64,000 nucleotides of DNA from Chloroflexota bacterium (GCA_022573285.1 JACZUF010000009.1:28610-92609), one strand, 5' to 3'; positions 25,759-34,988 are shown, counted from the stretch's first letter. The notes: a model not told the origin generated them from the sequence alone. A program made the numbers and translations.

Positions 25759-26240
25759 GAGACCTCGGCCATCAGTCTCAGGCCGGCGGCCACCCGTATC
25801 TGGTAGCTCACGAAGGCGATTAGCTCCGAGAGCCGGACGATATCCGCATCGTCGAGTCCCGCCGACCGCAACGCCGAGATATCGCCGTCGATCGCTTCTT
25901 TGGGATTGACAGTTACCAGGTCGGTATGCCGGAGAATGGCCTTTAGCCGGGTATCCTCGCCGCCGTCGAACACCGTATCCGCGATGGCGCGGTTGCCGCC
26001 GCCGATCAAGCTTTTATAGTGGCGGGCCAGGACCGGCTCGCTGTTCAGCTTGGCGATCCGGCAGGCCAAGGCGGCCCGCTCGGAGTGCGTTAGCCCGCCC
26101 GGCTGCCTGGGTCGAAGGGCGGCGTCGTGGGATTTCTCGGTCAGCTCCAGGACGTCGCTGCGCCCTGAAAGGACGCCGGCCAACGGGCTCCCGGCGGAGA
26201 TTCCGGCCGCTTTGGCCACGACGGTCTCGAATATATCCAA
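25755..26240 (-). CDS. CMD-domain protein, partner of the AhpD-like peroxidase
   Basis: 161 residues; a helical protein with LTHSERAALACRIAKLN and a C-terminal LSELIAFVSYQIRVAAGLR that match the CMD-domain proteins usually encoded next to peroxidase-related AhpD genes. It lacks the CxxC pair. The 4-bp overlap (ATGA) with the AhpD-like gene implies a functional pair, possibly a heteromeric hydroperoxide reductase. No direct evidence for its substrate. Confidence 0.8.
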   Translation of the reverse strand: MDIFETVVAKAAGISAGSPLAGVLSGRSDVLELTEKSHDAALRPRQPGGLTHSERAALACRIAKLNSEPVLARHYKSLIGGGNRAIADTVFDGGEDTRLKAILRHTDLVTVNPKEAIDGDISALRSAGLDDADIVRLSELIAFVSYQIRVAAGLRLMAEVS

Positions 26241-26329
26241 TACACCCCCTCCTACAGAAGCTTTGCCTCAAAAGTTATCATAGCGGCCTGTCGCCCCGAT
26301 TCCATCGGGGCTCCATGTACGCTACCATT

Positions 26330-26418
26330 TGTCACCCCGAGCGTAGCTAGGGGTCTGCCAACGCGACGGACTGAAGATTCTTTCCCGACACGTCGGGACT
26401 CCGCTCCTCGGAATGACA
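26330..26418. mobile_element. MITE-like interspersed palindromic element
   Basis: 89 bp bounded by imperfect inverted ends TGTCACCCCGAG (26330-26341) and CTCGGAATGACA (26407-26418), 10 of 12 matching. It has an internal CCCGACACGTCGGG palindrome (26384-26397) and no coding capacity. The pattern is like miniature repeats dispersed in many genomes. A GCCCCGAT-type palindrome lies just upstream at 26295-26311. Confidence 0.55.
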
Positions 26419-26449
26419 GTTTTGAGGCAAGCCCGTCTACAGCGTCCAC

Positions 26450-28120
26450 CTACAGAGACCCGTCAATCACTATGTCCAAGACCGCCGGTTTGCCGGACGC
26501 AACGGCCCGGTGCACAGCAGGAGCTATCTCAGCAGGGTCGGTTATCCGTTCGCCGTGAACGCCCATGTTCCCGGCCATGCCCGCTATGTCGAAGGGCGTG
26601 GGGAAATCCGAATACGGGAGGTTCTCTCCCGCCGATTCCTTCTGCTGCAGGACCTCCCGCTGATAAACCTCGAAGTTCACTCTCAAGACCCGGTACATCC
26701 CGTTGTTGCAGATGACGAATATACAGGGGATGTTGTCGTTGGCCGCCGTCCACAGTCCCTGGATGGTCATCATGGCGCTGCCGTCGCCGATGATGCCGAA
26801 CACCGGCCGGTCCGGGTTGGCGATCTGGGTGCCCATGGTCGCGCCGATCCCGCCGCCGATGGACTGACCCCTAAACGCCCGCAGGTCGCCCCGTTTCTCG
26901 CCTTGGAAATAATGACGCATCGTGGCCCGGTTGCTGATGGAGTCGTCCACCACGATGGCGTTCGCCGGCATGGCATCGGCCAGTTCCGACATCATCCTCG
27001 CCGGAATCATTGGCTTGTTGTCCCATTTGGCGGACACCGAGTCGTCGAACGCTTTCCGCTTTGCCGCCGCTTCCGCCACAACCACCGACTTGCGCCCCTG
27101 TATCTCTTTCTTCAGGGTGGGCGTGAGACGGGGCTTTACGGAGCGGATCAAGTCCTCGAGGGCGTGTCCGCAGTGGGAGACAATTCCAACGTCCGTGGGT
27201 TCCGACCTCCCCACCCGGCCTGGGATGGGATCGATGTGGACCAATCTGGTTGCCGGACCCAAGATGATGTCTCCCCAGTAAAACAGGTCGTCCATGGCGT
27301 CCATCCCGATGGCCAAGACCAGGTCCATCTCCTCAAGAATTTCTCTGCTCCTGGCGACCCTGAGGGCATGATTGCCAAAGAATTGGGGATGGGTCGTTGG
27401 GAAGGAGACCTCCGCGCCCCGGGACTGATAGACCGGCAGCCCCAGCAGTTCCGCCAGTTCGACCGCTTGGTCGTTGGCATGGTCCTCGGAGACCCGGTCA
27501 CCCACTATCATCATGGGCCGTTTCGCGGCCAATAGCAGGGACGCCGCCTCCGCGATGCCCTTGGGATCAGGGCGGTAGGAGTCGTGCACCTTGCGGGACG
27601 GCACGATGTTCATCTCGGCTTCGCCTTCAAGGGCATTGGCGGTAAAGCCCACATACACCGGCCCCTTGGGGTGGCTATTGGCCTCGTTGAAGGCCCTCCG
27701 GATGGCGGAGGGTATCTGGTCCGGAAGGTTGAGCTCCACCGCCCATTTGGTAACCGGCCGGACCAGTTCAGCCAGATCGCTTTTCGTTTCGTTGATCTTG
27801 CGGGCGTCGTAGTTGGCCGACGTGACGACCATGGGCGTTCCCGTGTTGAGCGCGTCCAACATTATGGCGATCCCGTTGGCCAGGCCGCTGTCCACGTGGA
27901 GGCTGACGAAGGACGGTTTCTCCGTGGCCCTGGCGTAGGACTCTCCCATGCCCATGGCGACGCTTTCTTGCAAGGTGAGGTAGTATTTCAGCTCCGGGTA
28001 ATCGCCCAGCAGGTCCATGATTGGCGCTTCGCTGGTGCCCGGGTTGCCGAAGATGTGCTTGACGCCCTCCGCTTTCAGCATCTCCAGCAGGGCCTGCTTT
28101 CCGGTCATCTTCTGAGACAT
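26450..28120 (-). CDS. Thiamine-pyrophosphate enzyme, benzoylformate decarboxylase-like
   Basis: 556 residues, the usual length of three-domain TPP decarboxylases/synthases. The N-terminal domain begins with IFGNPGTSE, has the cofactor-activating glutamate in TLQESVAMGMG and the SLHVDSGLANG segment that resembles the active-site histidine loop of benzoylformate decarboxylase. The C-terminal TPP motif is GDGSAMM...CNNGMYRV. Candidates are benzoylformate decarboxylase, oxalyl-CoA-type or acetolactate-type activity; the first fits best. It lies upstream of the CMD and MFS genes on the same strand. Confidence 0.85.
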   Translation of the reverse strand: MSQKMTGKQALLEMLKAEGVKHIFGNPGTSEAPIMDLLGDYPELKYYLTLQESVAMGMGESYARATEKPSFVSLHVDSGLANGIAIMLDALNTGTPMVVTSANYDARKINETKSDLAELVRPVTKWAVELNLPDQIPSAIRRAFNEANSHPKGPVYVGFTANALEGEAEMNIVPSRKVHDSYRPDPKGIAEAASLLLAAKRPMMIVGDRVSEDHANDQAVELAELLGLPVYQSRGAEVSFPTTHPQFFGNHALRVARSREILEEMDLVLAIGMDAMDDLFYWGDIILGPATRLVHIDPIPGRVGRSEPTDVGIVSHCGHALEDLIRSVKPRLTPTLKKEIQGRKSVVVAEAAAKRKAFDDSVSAKWDNKPMIPARMMSELADAMPANAIVVDDSISNRATMRHYFQGEKRGDLRAFRGQSIGGGIGATMGTQIANPDRPVFGIIGDGSAMMTIQGLWTAANDNIPCIFVICNNGMYRVLRVNFEVYQREVLQQKESAGENLPYSDFPTPFDIAGMAGNMGVHGERITDPAEIAPAVHRAVASGKPAVLDIVIDGSL

Positions 28121-28173
28121 CGAAATAATCCTTCCATCTAATATCTATTATCAGTTTGACTCGCCGCCGGGCT

Positions 28174-28566
28174 TCAGGCGGCCTGCACCAACTCGATCAG
28201 AACGTCGTCGGGCGCCTCGATATAGGCCAGCTTTGTACCGGTGGAAACAACGGTTAGGGGCAGGACGATGCGGACGCCCGCCGATTCCAGCCGCTCCAAT
28301 TCCGACTCCAGGTCTTCCACATGGAACCCGAAGTGCTCCAGTCCCAGCCGGTTGAGTGCTGCGGCGCTCCTCTCCGGGGAGGACCCCGCAGGCTGAGAAG
28401 AGATGTTCAGCCGCACCGGCCCGCCCACTTGCATACCGATGGTGATGGTGCCCGGCATAACCTCGCGCTCCGAAACCACCTTGGCGTTAAACATTTTCTC
28501 GTACCAGGAAGCGGATGCCCGTGGGTCCACAGCCCTGATGTGTACGTGGTTGATGGCATATTCCAT
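28174..28566 (-). CDS. VOC-family (glyoxalase/bleomycin resistance-like) protein
   Basis: 130 residues. Two beta-alpha-beta-beta-beta modules: NHVHIRAVDPRASASWYEKMF at the start and LEHFGFHVEDLESELERLE with a terminal IEAPDDVLIELVQ. The metal ligands His9, His79 region and Glu near the end are present, so it is likely a metalloenzyme (glyoxalase, dioxygenase or isomerase type). It precedes the TPP-enzyme gene on the same strand by 53 bp and may share its pathway. Confidence 0.87.
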   Translation of the reverse strand: MEYAINHVHIRAVDPRASASWYEKMFNAKVVSEREVMPGTITIGMQVGGPVRLNISSQPAGSSPERSAAALNRLGLEHFGFHVEDLESELERLESAGVRIVLPLTVVSTGTKLAYIEAPDDVLIELVQAA

Positions 28567-28737
28567 GGTATTTCTCCGGTTTTTCTAATCGACCGCGCCC
28601 AAGTCCTACGGCGGTGGGCTGGGGCCGCTTGGCTTCACGACGGAATGTTAGCGTCGGCGGGCAACGCTTGTCCACCACCGGCACGGATTCGAGCCTCCAC
28701 GCAGTCATTTAAAGGCCTCCGCCAGGCTCGATATCTG

Positions 28738-28767
28738 TTGGCATGTCCAATTGGAAGTCTGTATACT
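28738..28767 (+). promoter_or_regulatory. Promoter of nadE
   Basis: TTGGCA (28738-28743), an 18-bp spacer and TATACT (28762-28767) lie 26 bp ahead of the nadE ATG, which also has a GAGG ribosome-binding site. Confidence 0.55.
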
Positions 28768-28793
28768 CGGCACAAGCCGACACGAGGAAATAG

Positions 28794-30596
28794 ATGGCAC
28801 GGACCTTCCGCCTGGCGCTGGCGCAGATCAACCCCACAGTGGGGGACATCCCCGGGAACACCGCCAAGATCCTGGACTACTTGGAACGCGCCCGAGAGGC
28901 CCAGGCCGACCTCGTCGCCTTCCCCGAGATGGCCACCACCGGCTACCCTCCGGAAGACCTGCTCTTCAAGACCTCCTTCCTCACCGACAACGTGGCCGCC
29001 ATGGAAAAGGTGGCGGCGGCCTCAAAGGGCATCGCCGTGGTGCTGGGTTACGTGAACATTTTGTCTCTGGAGCGAGGGCCCGACGACATGGGCCCCCAGA
29101 TCACCAACGCCGCCGCCCTGTGCTACGACGGCAGGCTGGTGGACACCTACGACAAGATCTTCCTGCCCAATTACGGCGTCTTCGACGAAGAACGTTACTT
29201 CCAGAAGGGCTCGGTCTGCCCGGTCTACCGGATCGCCGGGGTGGCCGTCGGCGTCAACATCTGCGAGGACATCTGGTACCCGGTGGGGCCAACCACGGTG
29301 CAGCGCCAGGCCGGGGCCGAGTTGATCGTCAACATCAACGCCTCGCCCTTCCACGCCGGCAAACGGTCCTTCCGGGAAGAGATGATCGCCCAGCGCGCCT
29401 CGGACCACGGCCTCGCCGTCGCCTACCTGAACACCGTGGGCGGGCAGGACGAACTGGTCTTCGACGGCGGCAGCATCGTCTGCGACGCCACCGGCCGACT
29501 GGCCGCCCGGGGACCCGCTTTTCAGGAATCTCTGATAGTAACCGACCTCGAATTCACCGATGAATTACCCGGAAAGAAGCAAGGCCCTACAGTCGCCGCC
29601 GCCGCTCTAGATGCCGTAGGAACGTCAAAGACCTTGACCCTATCGAACGAAAGCGAAATGCCGCTGGCGGCCAAAACGCCGCTGGCGGCCCCGCCTATGG
29701 CGGCCGGGATGGATGGGCCCGAAGAGGTTTACCGGGCCCTGGTCTTGGCCACGGGCGATTATCTCCGCAAGACCGGCTTCTCCAAGGCCCTGGTGGGCCT
29801 GTCGGGCGGGGTGGATTCGGCGCTGACGGCCACGGTCGCCGTGGACGCCCTGGGCAAGGAAAACGTGGTCGGGATCACCATGCCCTCGCGTTTTTCTTCC
29901 GAGGGCAGCGTCAGCGACTCCAAGATACTGGCCGAGAACCTTGGCCTAGACCTCTGGGAGGTGCCCATCGAGCCCGCCCACCGGGCCTTCAACGACATGC
30001 TGGAGGAGCGTTTCAGGGGCACCGAGGTCAATGTGGCCGAGGAGAATGTCCAGGCCCGGGTGCGGGGCAACGTGCTGATGACGGTGTCCAACAAATTCGG
30101 CTGGATCGTGCTCACCACCGGCAACAAATCGGAAATGGCCATGGGCTACGCCACCCTGTACGGCGACATGGCCGGCGGCTTCGCCGTCCTTAAGGACGTG
30201 CTCAAGACCACGGTCTACGAGCTATGCCGCTGGCGGAACCGGCAAGGCCGGTCATTCGGGACTGCGGACGATGTGATCCCCGCATCCATCATCGCCAAAC
30301 CGCCCAGCGCCGAACTGCGGGAGGACCAGTTGGACGCCGACAGTTTGCCGCCCTACGAGGTGCTGGACCCGGTGGTCAAGGCCTACGTGGAGGATGACCT
30401 AAGCTACCGGGACATGGTGGCCCAGGGATTCGACCCCGCAGTCGTCCGCCAGGTCATATCGGCGGTCGACCGGAACGAGTACAAACGCCGCCAGGCCGCG
30501 CCGGGGGTCAAGATCACCCACCGCGCCTTCGGCAAGGACCGCCGCCTCCCCATAGTCAACCGCTACCGCCAGCACGACAGCGACGGGCCAAAATAG
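28794..30596 (+). CDS. nadE: Glutamine-dependent NAD+ synthetase
   Basis: 600 residues. The N-terminal nitrilase-type glutaminase domain has the catalytic triad Glu45, Lys121 and Cys157 (NICEDIWYP). The C-terminal synthetase domain has the ATP PP-loop GLSGGVDSA at about 338-346 and the later TTGNKSEMAMGYATLYGDMAGG. It converts deamido-NAD to NAD using ammonia from glutamine. The linker (about 265-300) holds a short repeat, LAAKTPLAAPPMAAG, that is unusual but not disruptive. Confidence 0.95.
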   Translation: MARTFRLALAQINPTVGDIPGNTAKILDYLERAREAQADLVAFPEMATTGYPPEDLLFKTSFLTDNVAAMEKVAAASKGIAVVLGYVNILSLERGPDDMGPQITNAAALCYDGRLVDTYDKIFLPNYGVFDEERYFQKGSVCPVYRIAGVAVGVNICEDIWYPVGPTTVQRQAGAELIVNINASPFHAGKRSFREEMIAQRASDHGLAVAYLNTVGGQDELVFDGGSIVCDATGRLAARGPAFQESLIVTDLEFTDELPGKKQGPTVAAAALDAVGTSKTLTLSNESEMPLAAKTPLAAPPMAAGMDGPEEVYRALVLATGDYLRKTGFSKALVGLSGGVDSALTATVAVDALGKENVVGITMPSRFSSEGSVSDSKILAENLGLDLWEVPIEPAHRAFNDMLEERFRGTEVNVAEENVQARVRGNVLMTVSNKFGWIVLTTGNKSEMAMGYATLYGDMAGGFAVLKDVLKTTVYELCRWRNRQGRSFGTADDVIPASIIAKPPSAELREDQLDADSLPPYEVLDPVVKAYVEDDLSYRDMVAQGFDPAVVRQVISAVDRNEYKRRQAAPGVKITHRAFGKDRRLPIVNRYRQHDSDGPK

Positions 30597-30635
30597 CCGC
30601 TTAGTCCATCCGTTCATCCTGGCCACCCACATTAG

Positions 30636-31120
30636 TTTCGGCCAACCCCGAAGCGCAAGAGTTCCTATGAAGGAAAAACCGTGGTCTTTGGTATGGTCGA
30701 GCGCGAGGGCCGGATTAGGACCATCGAGGCCTCAGACGCCAGCGGTAGGACATTTCGCCCATCATGCTAGACGCAATCGACTTGGAGCATTCCCAGTTAA
30801 TGACCGATGGTAGCCCGGCCTATAAGCGGATAAAGGATTACCTTCCCCACGGCGTGATTGACCACGAGGTTGAGTACGTTCCGGGTGACGTTCACACGCA
30901 GAATATCGACAGCTATTGGAGTAATCTAAAGAGAGGGGTATACGGGGTGTTCCACCACGTAAGTGAAGGTTATCTACCGTGTTATCTCGACGAATTCGAG
31001 TTCAGGTTCAACCGTCGGAAGATTTCCGACGCCGAGAGGTTTTCCGCTTTGTTGGGGCAGACCCAGGGGCGCGTTCAGTGGTACTGTCTGACGCCTCAAG
31101 CGGAGAATCCTCACTCTTAG
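30636..31120 (+). pseudogene. IS1595/ISXO2-type transposase, frameshifted and N-terminally truncated
   Basis: The first part (frame beginning about 30636) reads KTVVFGMVEREGRIRT and then hits a stop near 30770. The reading continues in another frame from 30764 (LEHSQLMTDGSPAYKR, then DVHTQNIDSYWSNLKRGVYG and FRFNRRKISDAERF). These are the DDE-type catalytic core motifs of ISXO2-like transposases. The N-terminal zinc-binding domain is absent. With the frameshift at about 30760 it is inactive. Terminal inverted repeats were not found by eye. Confidence 0.75.
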
Positions 31121-31259
31121 GAGATTTCGACAAAGCCTCGATCGCGTCCTCGAAGGACAGCGGATGCAAGGATATGCTAGTATCCTGATGCTTTTTTGCC
31201 ACTAAATCCTCGCGCCGTGCGAAGCATTGGTAGTGCTTCATCACGGCCCACGACTCCAT
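31100..31259 (-). CDS. Small hypothetical protein interrupted by the transposase end
   Basis: The minus strand from ATG 31259 encodes KKHQDTSISLHPLSFEDAIE, a phrase seen in short uncharacterised bacterial proteins of about 60-90 residues. The frame runs on antisense to the transposase as far as 31008, so the true C-terminus is probably lost at the insertion. I assign no function. Confidence 0.35.
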
Positions 31260-31310
31260 GTGGAATCAGATTTGCGCATCTCGATTCTAGCACGGTGGGG
31301 TTAGATTGTC

Positions 31311-32000
31311 ATGCCTAGATTGACGGCAGAACGAGGATCCGAACCTTGGCGCAGGCGATTGTATCTTCCTGCATATCAAGTTAGCGATGCTGCCCGTTAC
31401 GCGGGAACGACCCCTCAAACGGTCGGATATTGGCAGTACCGTGGCGGTCAGTTAGGTCCAGTTCTGCCAGGTAGGACACGTAGGCAACCACTCTCGTATC
31501 TTCAATTGGTTGAAGTTGCCTTCGTGGCTACATTCCGTGCGCTAGGTGTGCCTCTCCAACGGATTCGTCGCGCCCATATTTACGCCTCTCAAGTTTTACG
31601 TTCCGAGAACCCCTTTGCGGAGTATCAGTGGTTAACCGAAGGCTACCACGTAATGCTTGATCTTCGGGACGTTGATAAAGATCAGCAGATCGGCAAACTC
31701 ATTGTGGCTGACCGTAGTGGCCAGATCGCCTGGCAAGAGATGGTCAGCGAACGGTTTGCTCAATTTGATTACCATGAAGGATTGGCCGTCGTTTGGTGGG
31801 TTCGTGGGCGACAAATGCCTGTGACTATTGATCCTCGTGTTGCCTTTGGAGCACCGACTGTCAAGGGAATACCCACCTGGGCCTTGCGTGGCCGATGGCG
31901 TGCAGGAGAAAGTATCACTGATATTCAAGACGATTTCGCACTCGCAGAAGAGGATATAGAACATGCTCTTCAGTTCGAGAACATACAAGTAGCTGCGTGA
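31311..32000 (+). CDS. Antitoxin-like protein with MerR-type HTH and DUF433 (VapB45-like)
   Basis: 229 residues. The N-terminal half has a MerR-like helix-turn-helix (YQVSDAARYAGTTPQTVGYW) and a region with LGVPLQRIRRAHIYAS. The C-terminal half is DUF433-like (GAPTVKGIPTWALRGRWRAGESITDIQDDFALAEEDIEHAL). This combination is the VapB45 type of antitoxin. Its TGA stop overlaps the GTG start of the PIN-like gene, the usual arrangement of toxin-antitoxin operons. It should bind its own promoter. Confidence 0.78.
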   Translation: MPRLTAERGSEPWRRRLYLPAYQVSDAARYAGTTPQTVGYWQYRGGQLGPVLPGRTRRQPLSYLQLVEVAFVATFRALGVPLQRIRRAHIYASQVLRSENPFAEYQWLTEGYHVMLDLRDVDKDQQIGKLIVADRSGQIAWQEMVSERFAQFDYHEGLAVVWWVRGRQMPVTIDPRVAFGAPTVKGIPTWALRGRWRAGESITDIQDDFALAEEDIEHALQFENIQVAA

Positions 32001-32389
32001 TTTTATTCTTTGATAGGAGTGTCGGGGTTACTATCCCCCGTATTCTACAGTCTCGCGACTTACGTTTTCCCCTTCAAGTCGAATACCATGAGACACATTT
32101 CGCAATGGATGAAGAAGATGATGTGTGGTTACCTCAAGTTGGCCAAAGGGGTTGGACGGTGGTCGGGCACGACTATAGCTACCATACAAAACTTAATGAG
32201 TTATCCGCAATAAAGCAATACGATATAGGTTGCTTCTATCTTTGGGGATCGGAGTCCCCTAGATGGCAGAAATTACAATGTTTTGCCCGTGCTTTTGATC
32301 GGATGGTAGTGCTCGACGCAAACACGCCCCGCCCCTTTATTTATCGAGTAGGTCAGACAGGCCGTTTTACCAGCGTCTACATACCGTAA
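31997..32389 (+). CDS. PIN-like toxin (VapC45-like)
   Basis: 130 residues from GTG 31997. It begins ILFFDRSVGVTIPRIL, with the first acidic residue of a PIN-like ribonuclease, and continues with EEDDVWLPQVGQRGWTVVGHD and an ending FIYRVGQTGRFT that fit the VapC45 PIN-like domain. As a toxin it would cut RNA when free of the antitoxin. The 4-bp overlap with the DUF433 gene supports coupled expression. AT content is higher than in the surroundings, as is common for toxin-antitoxin cassettes. Confidence 0.75.
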   Translation: MILFFDRSVGVTIPRILQSRDLRFPLQVEYHETHFAMDEEDDVWLPQVGQRGWTVVGHDYSYHTKLNELSAIKQYDIGCFYLWGSESPRWQKLQCFARAFDRMVVLDANTPRPFIYRVGQTGRFTSVYIP

Positions 32390-32426
32390 GGTGTGTCATC
32401 TATACAATTGCCAAATTATTAAAGTT

Positions 32427-32505
32427 TGGCGGAGACGGGGGAGGGTCGAACTCGGCCTGAAACACTACCTACTCGTGTTACTAGATGCCACTGGAACCAG
32501 TCTCC
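32427..32505 (-). ncRNA. tRNA-like relic (possible decayed tRNA or tmRNA end)
   Basis: On the minus strand, GGAGAC (32505-32500) can pair with GTCTCC near the other end, followed by G and an encoded CCA (32429-32427). A T-loop-like TTCGACC is closed by only three base pairs, and AACAC/GTGTT make a five-pair arm with a 9-base loop. The mismatched T-stem and wrong loop size mean it is not a working tRNA. It lies between the toxin gene and the EEP nuclease. Confidence 0.2.
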
Positions 32506-32563
32506 CCGATCGCAAACTTATGCAACTGCGCGGGAATCCGGGCCATTGAGGACCCGGTCCCGC

Positions 32564-34663
32564 TCATCTAGCTAGCGTCACGGTCAGGCCCAGGTGGTCT
32601 GAGGCGAGGCTATGCGTTAACGAGAAATCGCTTGCCTTCAAGTCGTCGGATACCCAGATGTAGTCGATCCGCTTGAGAGGGTTGTCTGACGGCGCCGTGT
32701 AACCCCTACCGCCAGCCCCGGAACGGGCCACATCGCCGCTTTCGGTGGAGAACTCTTCGGAGGCGAGGAAGGCGTCCTTCAGACCCGCTTCGTTCATCAG
32801 AAGCATCTCCGGCGAGCCCGGCAATGCGTTAAAGTCACCCATGATGATGCTCATCTGCCGATTGTTCCACGCCTGGAGGAGCGCTTTTACCTGAGGCAGC
32901 CTCAGGTGGCCCTCGTCCTCCAGGTGGTGCAGGTGGGTAGCGATAACCATCAACGACTCCCCGTCGCCAAGGTCAATCTGGGCCGTGGTGAAAGCGCGCT
33001 TCAACTGCAGTTGAGAGTTGTTGGGCATGGGTTGGTTATGGGAATTAGACATGGGAAAGCGGCTGAGAATGGCATTGCCCCAGACCGAATCGGCAGATGG
33101 GCCCCACACGTACGGCATTTCCAGGCGACGGGAGAGCCATACCAACATGTCAACCGATCCGTTTGTCACCCATCCTCGGGACACCTCCTGCAATGCTACG
33201 ATGTCCGGCCCTTGCTCTTCGATGGTCTTGGCGAGATCCTCTAACGCCAGATACCCATCCACGTCGAACCCCTGGTGCAGGTTGTAGGACATCACCCGAA
33301 CCGGGAAGCCCGAGGGGCGCACAGCCTCCGGTTTTTCCCACGCGGCCAGGTATCCCAGGGGTATTAGCAGCACCAGGAACGAAGCCAACGCCGGGACCAA
33401 GACCGGCGTTGGCGGCCGGTACCTGGAAAGAACGGTTGCAGCGGCCAGAACGCTCAGGATGATGAATGCCACAGCGGCCAGGGGGGCCACGGAGTTACCC
33501 CCGGGAACATCCAGTTCGTAATTCACGTAGTACAGAAAGTTCAGTACAAGGAGGAGCAACATTCCCAGTCCGCAGGCGACGGTTGCGACTCCGATTTTCC
33601 CAGCCCCATCAGCCCTATTTTCCGCCGGGGTGGGAGCGCCATCGCTGCCGGCGACGTCAACATTGGCCACAACCCTCCCACCGGAAGCGAGGGCTACGCC
33701 GATCATACCCACCGACATGGAGAGCGCCACCTGCCCAAGCAGCGTCACCATCGCCGCCGCCACCCCGGTACGCTCCCCGAGGGCAAGTAAGGCGAAAATC
33801 GCCCCCAGGGCCCCCAACGATAGCCAGGCGCCGAAGCCCGGGCGCGCCAGCACGCCCATAGCGGCCACGATGCCCACCGCGTTGGTCGCGACTATCCAGA
33901 GAAATACCAACGGCTGGGTCCAGTCTATGAGAGAGGTCTGCTGGCCGATGTTCTGAAAGAGCAGGGCCTCGAGAAACAAGATGGGCCCCAATGCCACCAG
34001 CGGCGCCAACCCCAATACTCCTCCATTGGCCTGGAAATCCGGTGCGGGTTGCCGCACCACTGCCGTCAGCAGCAGCCAGTGGGCTACGACCAGCACGGCC
34101 ACAACGGCGTGGGTTACCGCGCCGGGCTGCCAGGAAAGGTCCAGGGTGGCAAATGCACCCTTGATCGCCGTGTCTATCCCTATGCCCAGCAGCAGCCCAA
34201 CGGCGAACAGGTGACCCCCCTGGACCCCCTTCGCCCGCGCGTGGCCGATATAGTTGGGGATGAATAAGAGAAAGAACGCCGTGCCGAAGGTCGTGAGCGC
34301 CAGGTCTACCACCGGCCAGGGGACTGTCTGCTCAACCAACCGCAGCAGCGCCAGGCCACCACCGGTCAGGACCAGGGCACGCCTGGGCCCCAGGAACTTA
34401 TGTACCGATGCCGCGAGGAAAGCCAGCAAGAAAAGGATGAGGGCGTACACCCCCGGCGTAAAAGGCTCTGCTCCCTGGGCGTCGCGAATATAAAACACCA
34501 GGCCGTTGAGCAACACCCGGAAGACCTGTAGGCCGAAGACGACGGTCAGCGCGAGGAACGCGGCTTCCCGAAGGTAGCTCCAGTCCCACCATCTGGAACT
34601 GGTAAACGAAGATGTCACGTCAAAGGTGGCTCCCCTCACGATTGATTCAATCCTGTAAGTCAA
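32564..34663 (-). CDS. Polytopic membrane protein with C-terminal endonuclease/exonuclease/phosphatase domain
   Basis: 699 residues from a TTG start; a downstream GTG (34639) is also possible. About 12 transmembrane segments occupy residues 30-450. The C-terminal 240 residues are an EEP domain: MSYNLHQGFD, IVALQEVSRG (metal-binding glutamate), THLHHLEDEGHLR, IMGDFNALPGSPE, RIDYIWVSDDL and SDHLGLTV. The domain would be placed at the membrane surface. EEP enzymes cut nucleic acids, phosphoinositides or sphingomyelin; the fusion to many helices suggests a lipid or GPI-like substrate, as in CWH43-type proteins. Confidence 0.82.
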   Translation of the reverse strand: MTYRIESIVRGATFDVTSSFTSSRWWDWSYLREAAFLALTVVFGLQVFRVLLNGLVFYIRDAQGAEPFTPGVYALILFLLAFLAASVHKFLGPRRALVLTGGGLALLRLVEQTVPWPVVDLALTTFGTAFFLLFIPNYIGHARAKGVQGGHLFAVGLLLGIGIDTAIKGAFATLDLSWQPGAVTHAVVAVLVVAHWLLLTAVVRQPAPDFQANGGVLGLAPLVALGPILFLEALLFQNIGQQTSLIDWTQPLVFLWIVATNAVGIVAAMGVLARPGFGAWLSLGALGAIFALLALGERTGVAAAMVTLLGQVALSMSVGMIGVALASGGRVVANVDVAGSDGAPTPAENRADGAGKIGVATVACGLGMLLLLVLNFLYYVNYELDVPGGNSVAPLAAVAFIILSVLAAATVLSRYRPPTPVLVPALASFLVLLIPLGYLAAWEKPEAVRPSGFPVRVMSYNLHQGFDVDGYLALEDLAKTIEEQGPDIVALQEVSRGWVTNGSVDMLVWLSRRLEMPYVWGPSADSVWGNAILSRFPMSNSHNQPMPNNSQLQLKRAFTTAQIDLGDGESLMVIATHLHHLEDEGHLRLPQVKALLQAWNNRQMSIIMGDFNALPGSPEMLLMNEAGLKDAFLASEEFSTESGDVARSGAGGRGYTAPSDNPLKRIDYIWVSDDLKASDFSLTHSLASDHLGLTVTLAR

Positions 34664-34988
34664 AGAGCGAGTTTACAATGCCATATGGGCCTTCTGGCCG
34701 TAGTTCCCTTAATACCTTCACTTCATGCAGGCCTGGCTTTGCCATCCCGACTGGGGTGTAATTTCGTAGATTGGTCGAGACGGGGGAGAGCCGCCTCGCC
34801 GAATCCCCGGCAAAAGACGCCGGCCATCTCGTACCTCGAAAAGACGGCCCACAAAGCGTACAATGTCGGCCAAGGCGCGGTCCTTAAAAGGGCCGCGCAT
34901 CCCCGTCTCTTGATTTAGTCCATGCTCAATAGTAGCGTTACGGCAGCACTAAACGGCGTTCCTTCTCCAATTTAGGAGGTAGTCCAAT
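34664..34988. other. Intergenic region before the DUF1501 gene
   Basis: No protein-like frame on either strand. An AGGAGGT ribosome-binding site (34974-34980) belongs to the DUF1501 gene. No clear promoter or RNA was recognised. Confidence 0.3.

Noticed and set aside
32432..34788. GAGACGGGGGAG occurs at 32432-32443 and 34777-34788, on both sides of the EEP nuclease gene
   Set aside because: Only 12 bases match and the flanks differ. In GC-rich DNA this can be chance, so it is not reported as an att-like repeat.
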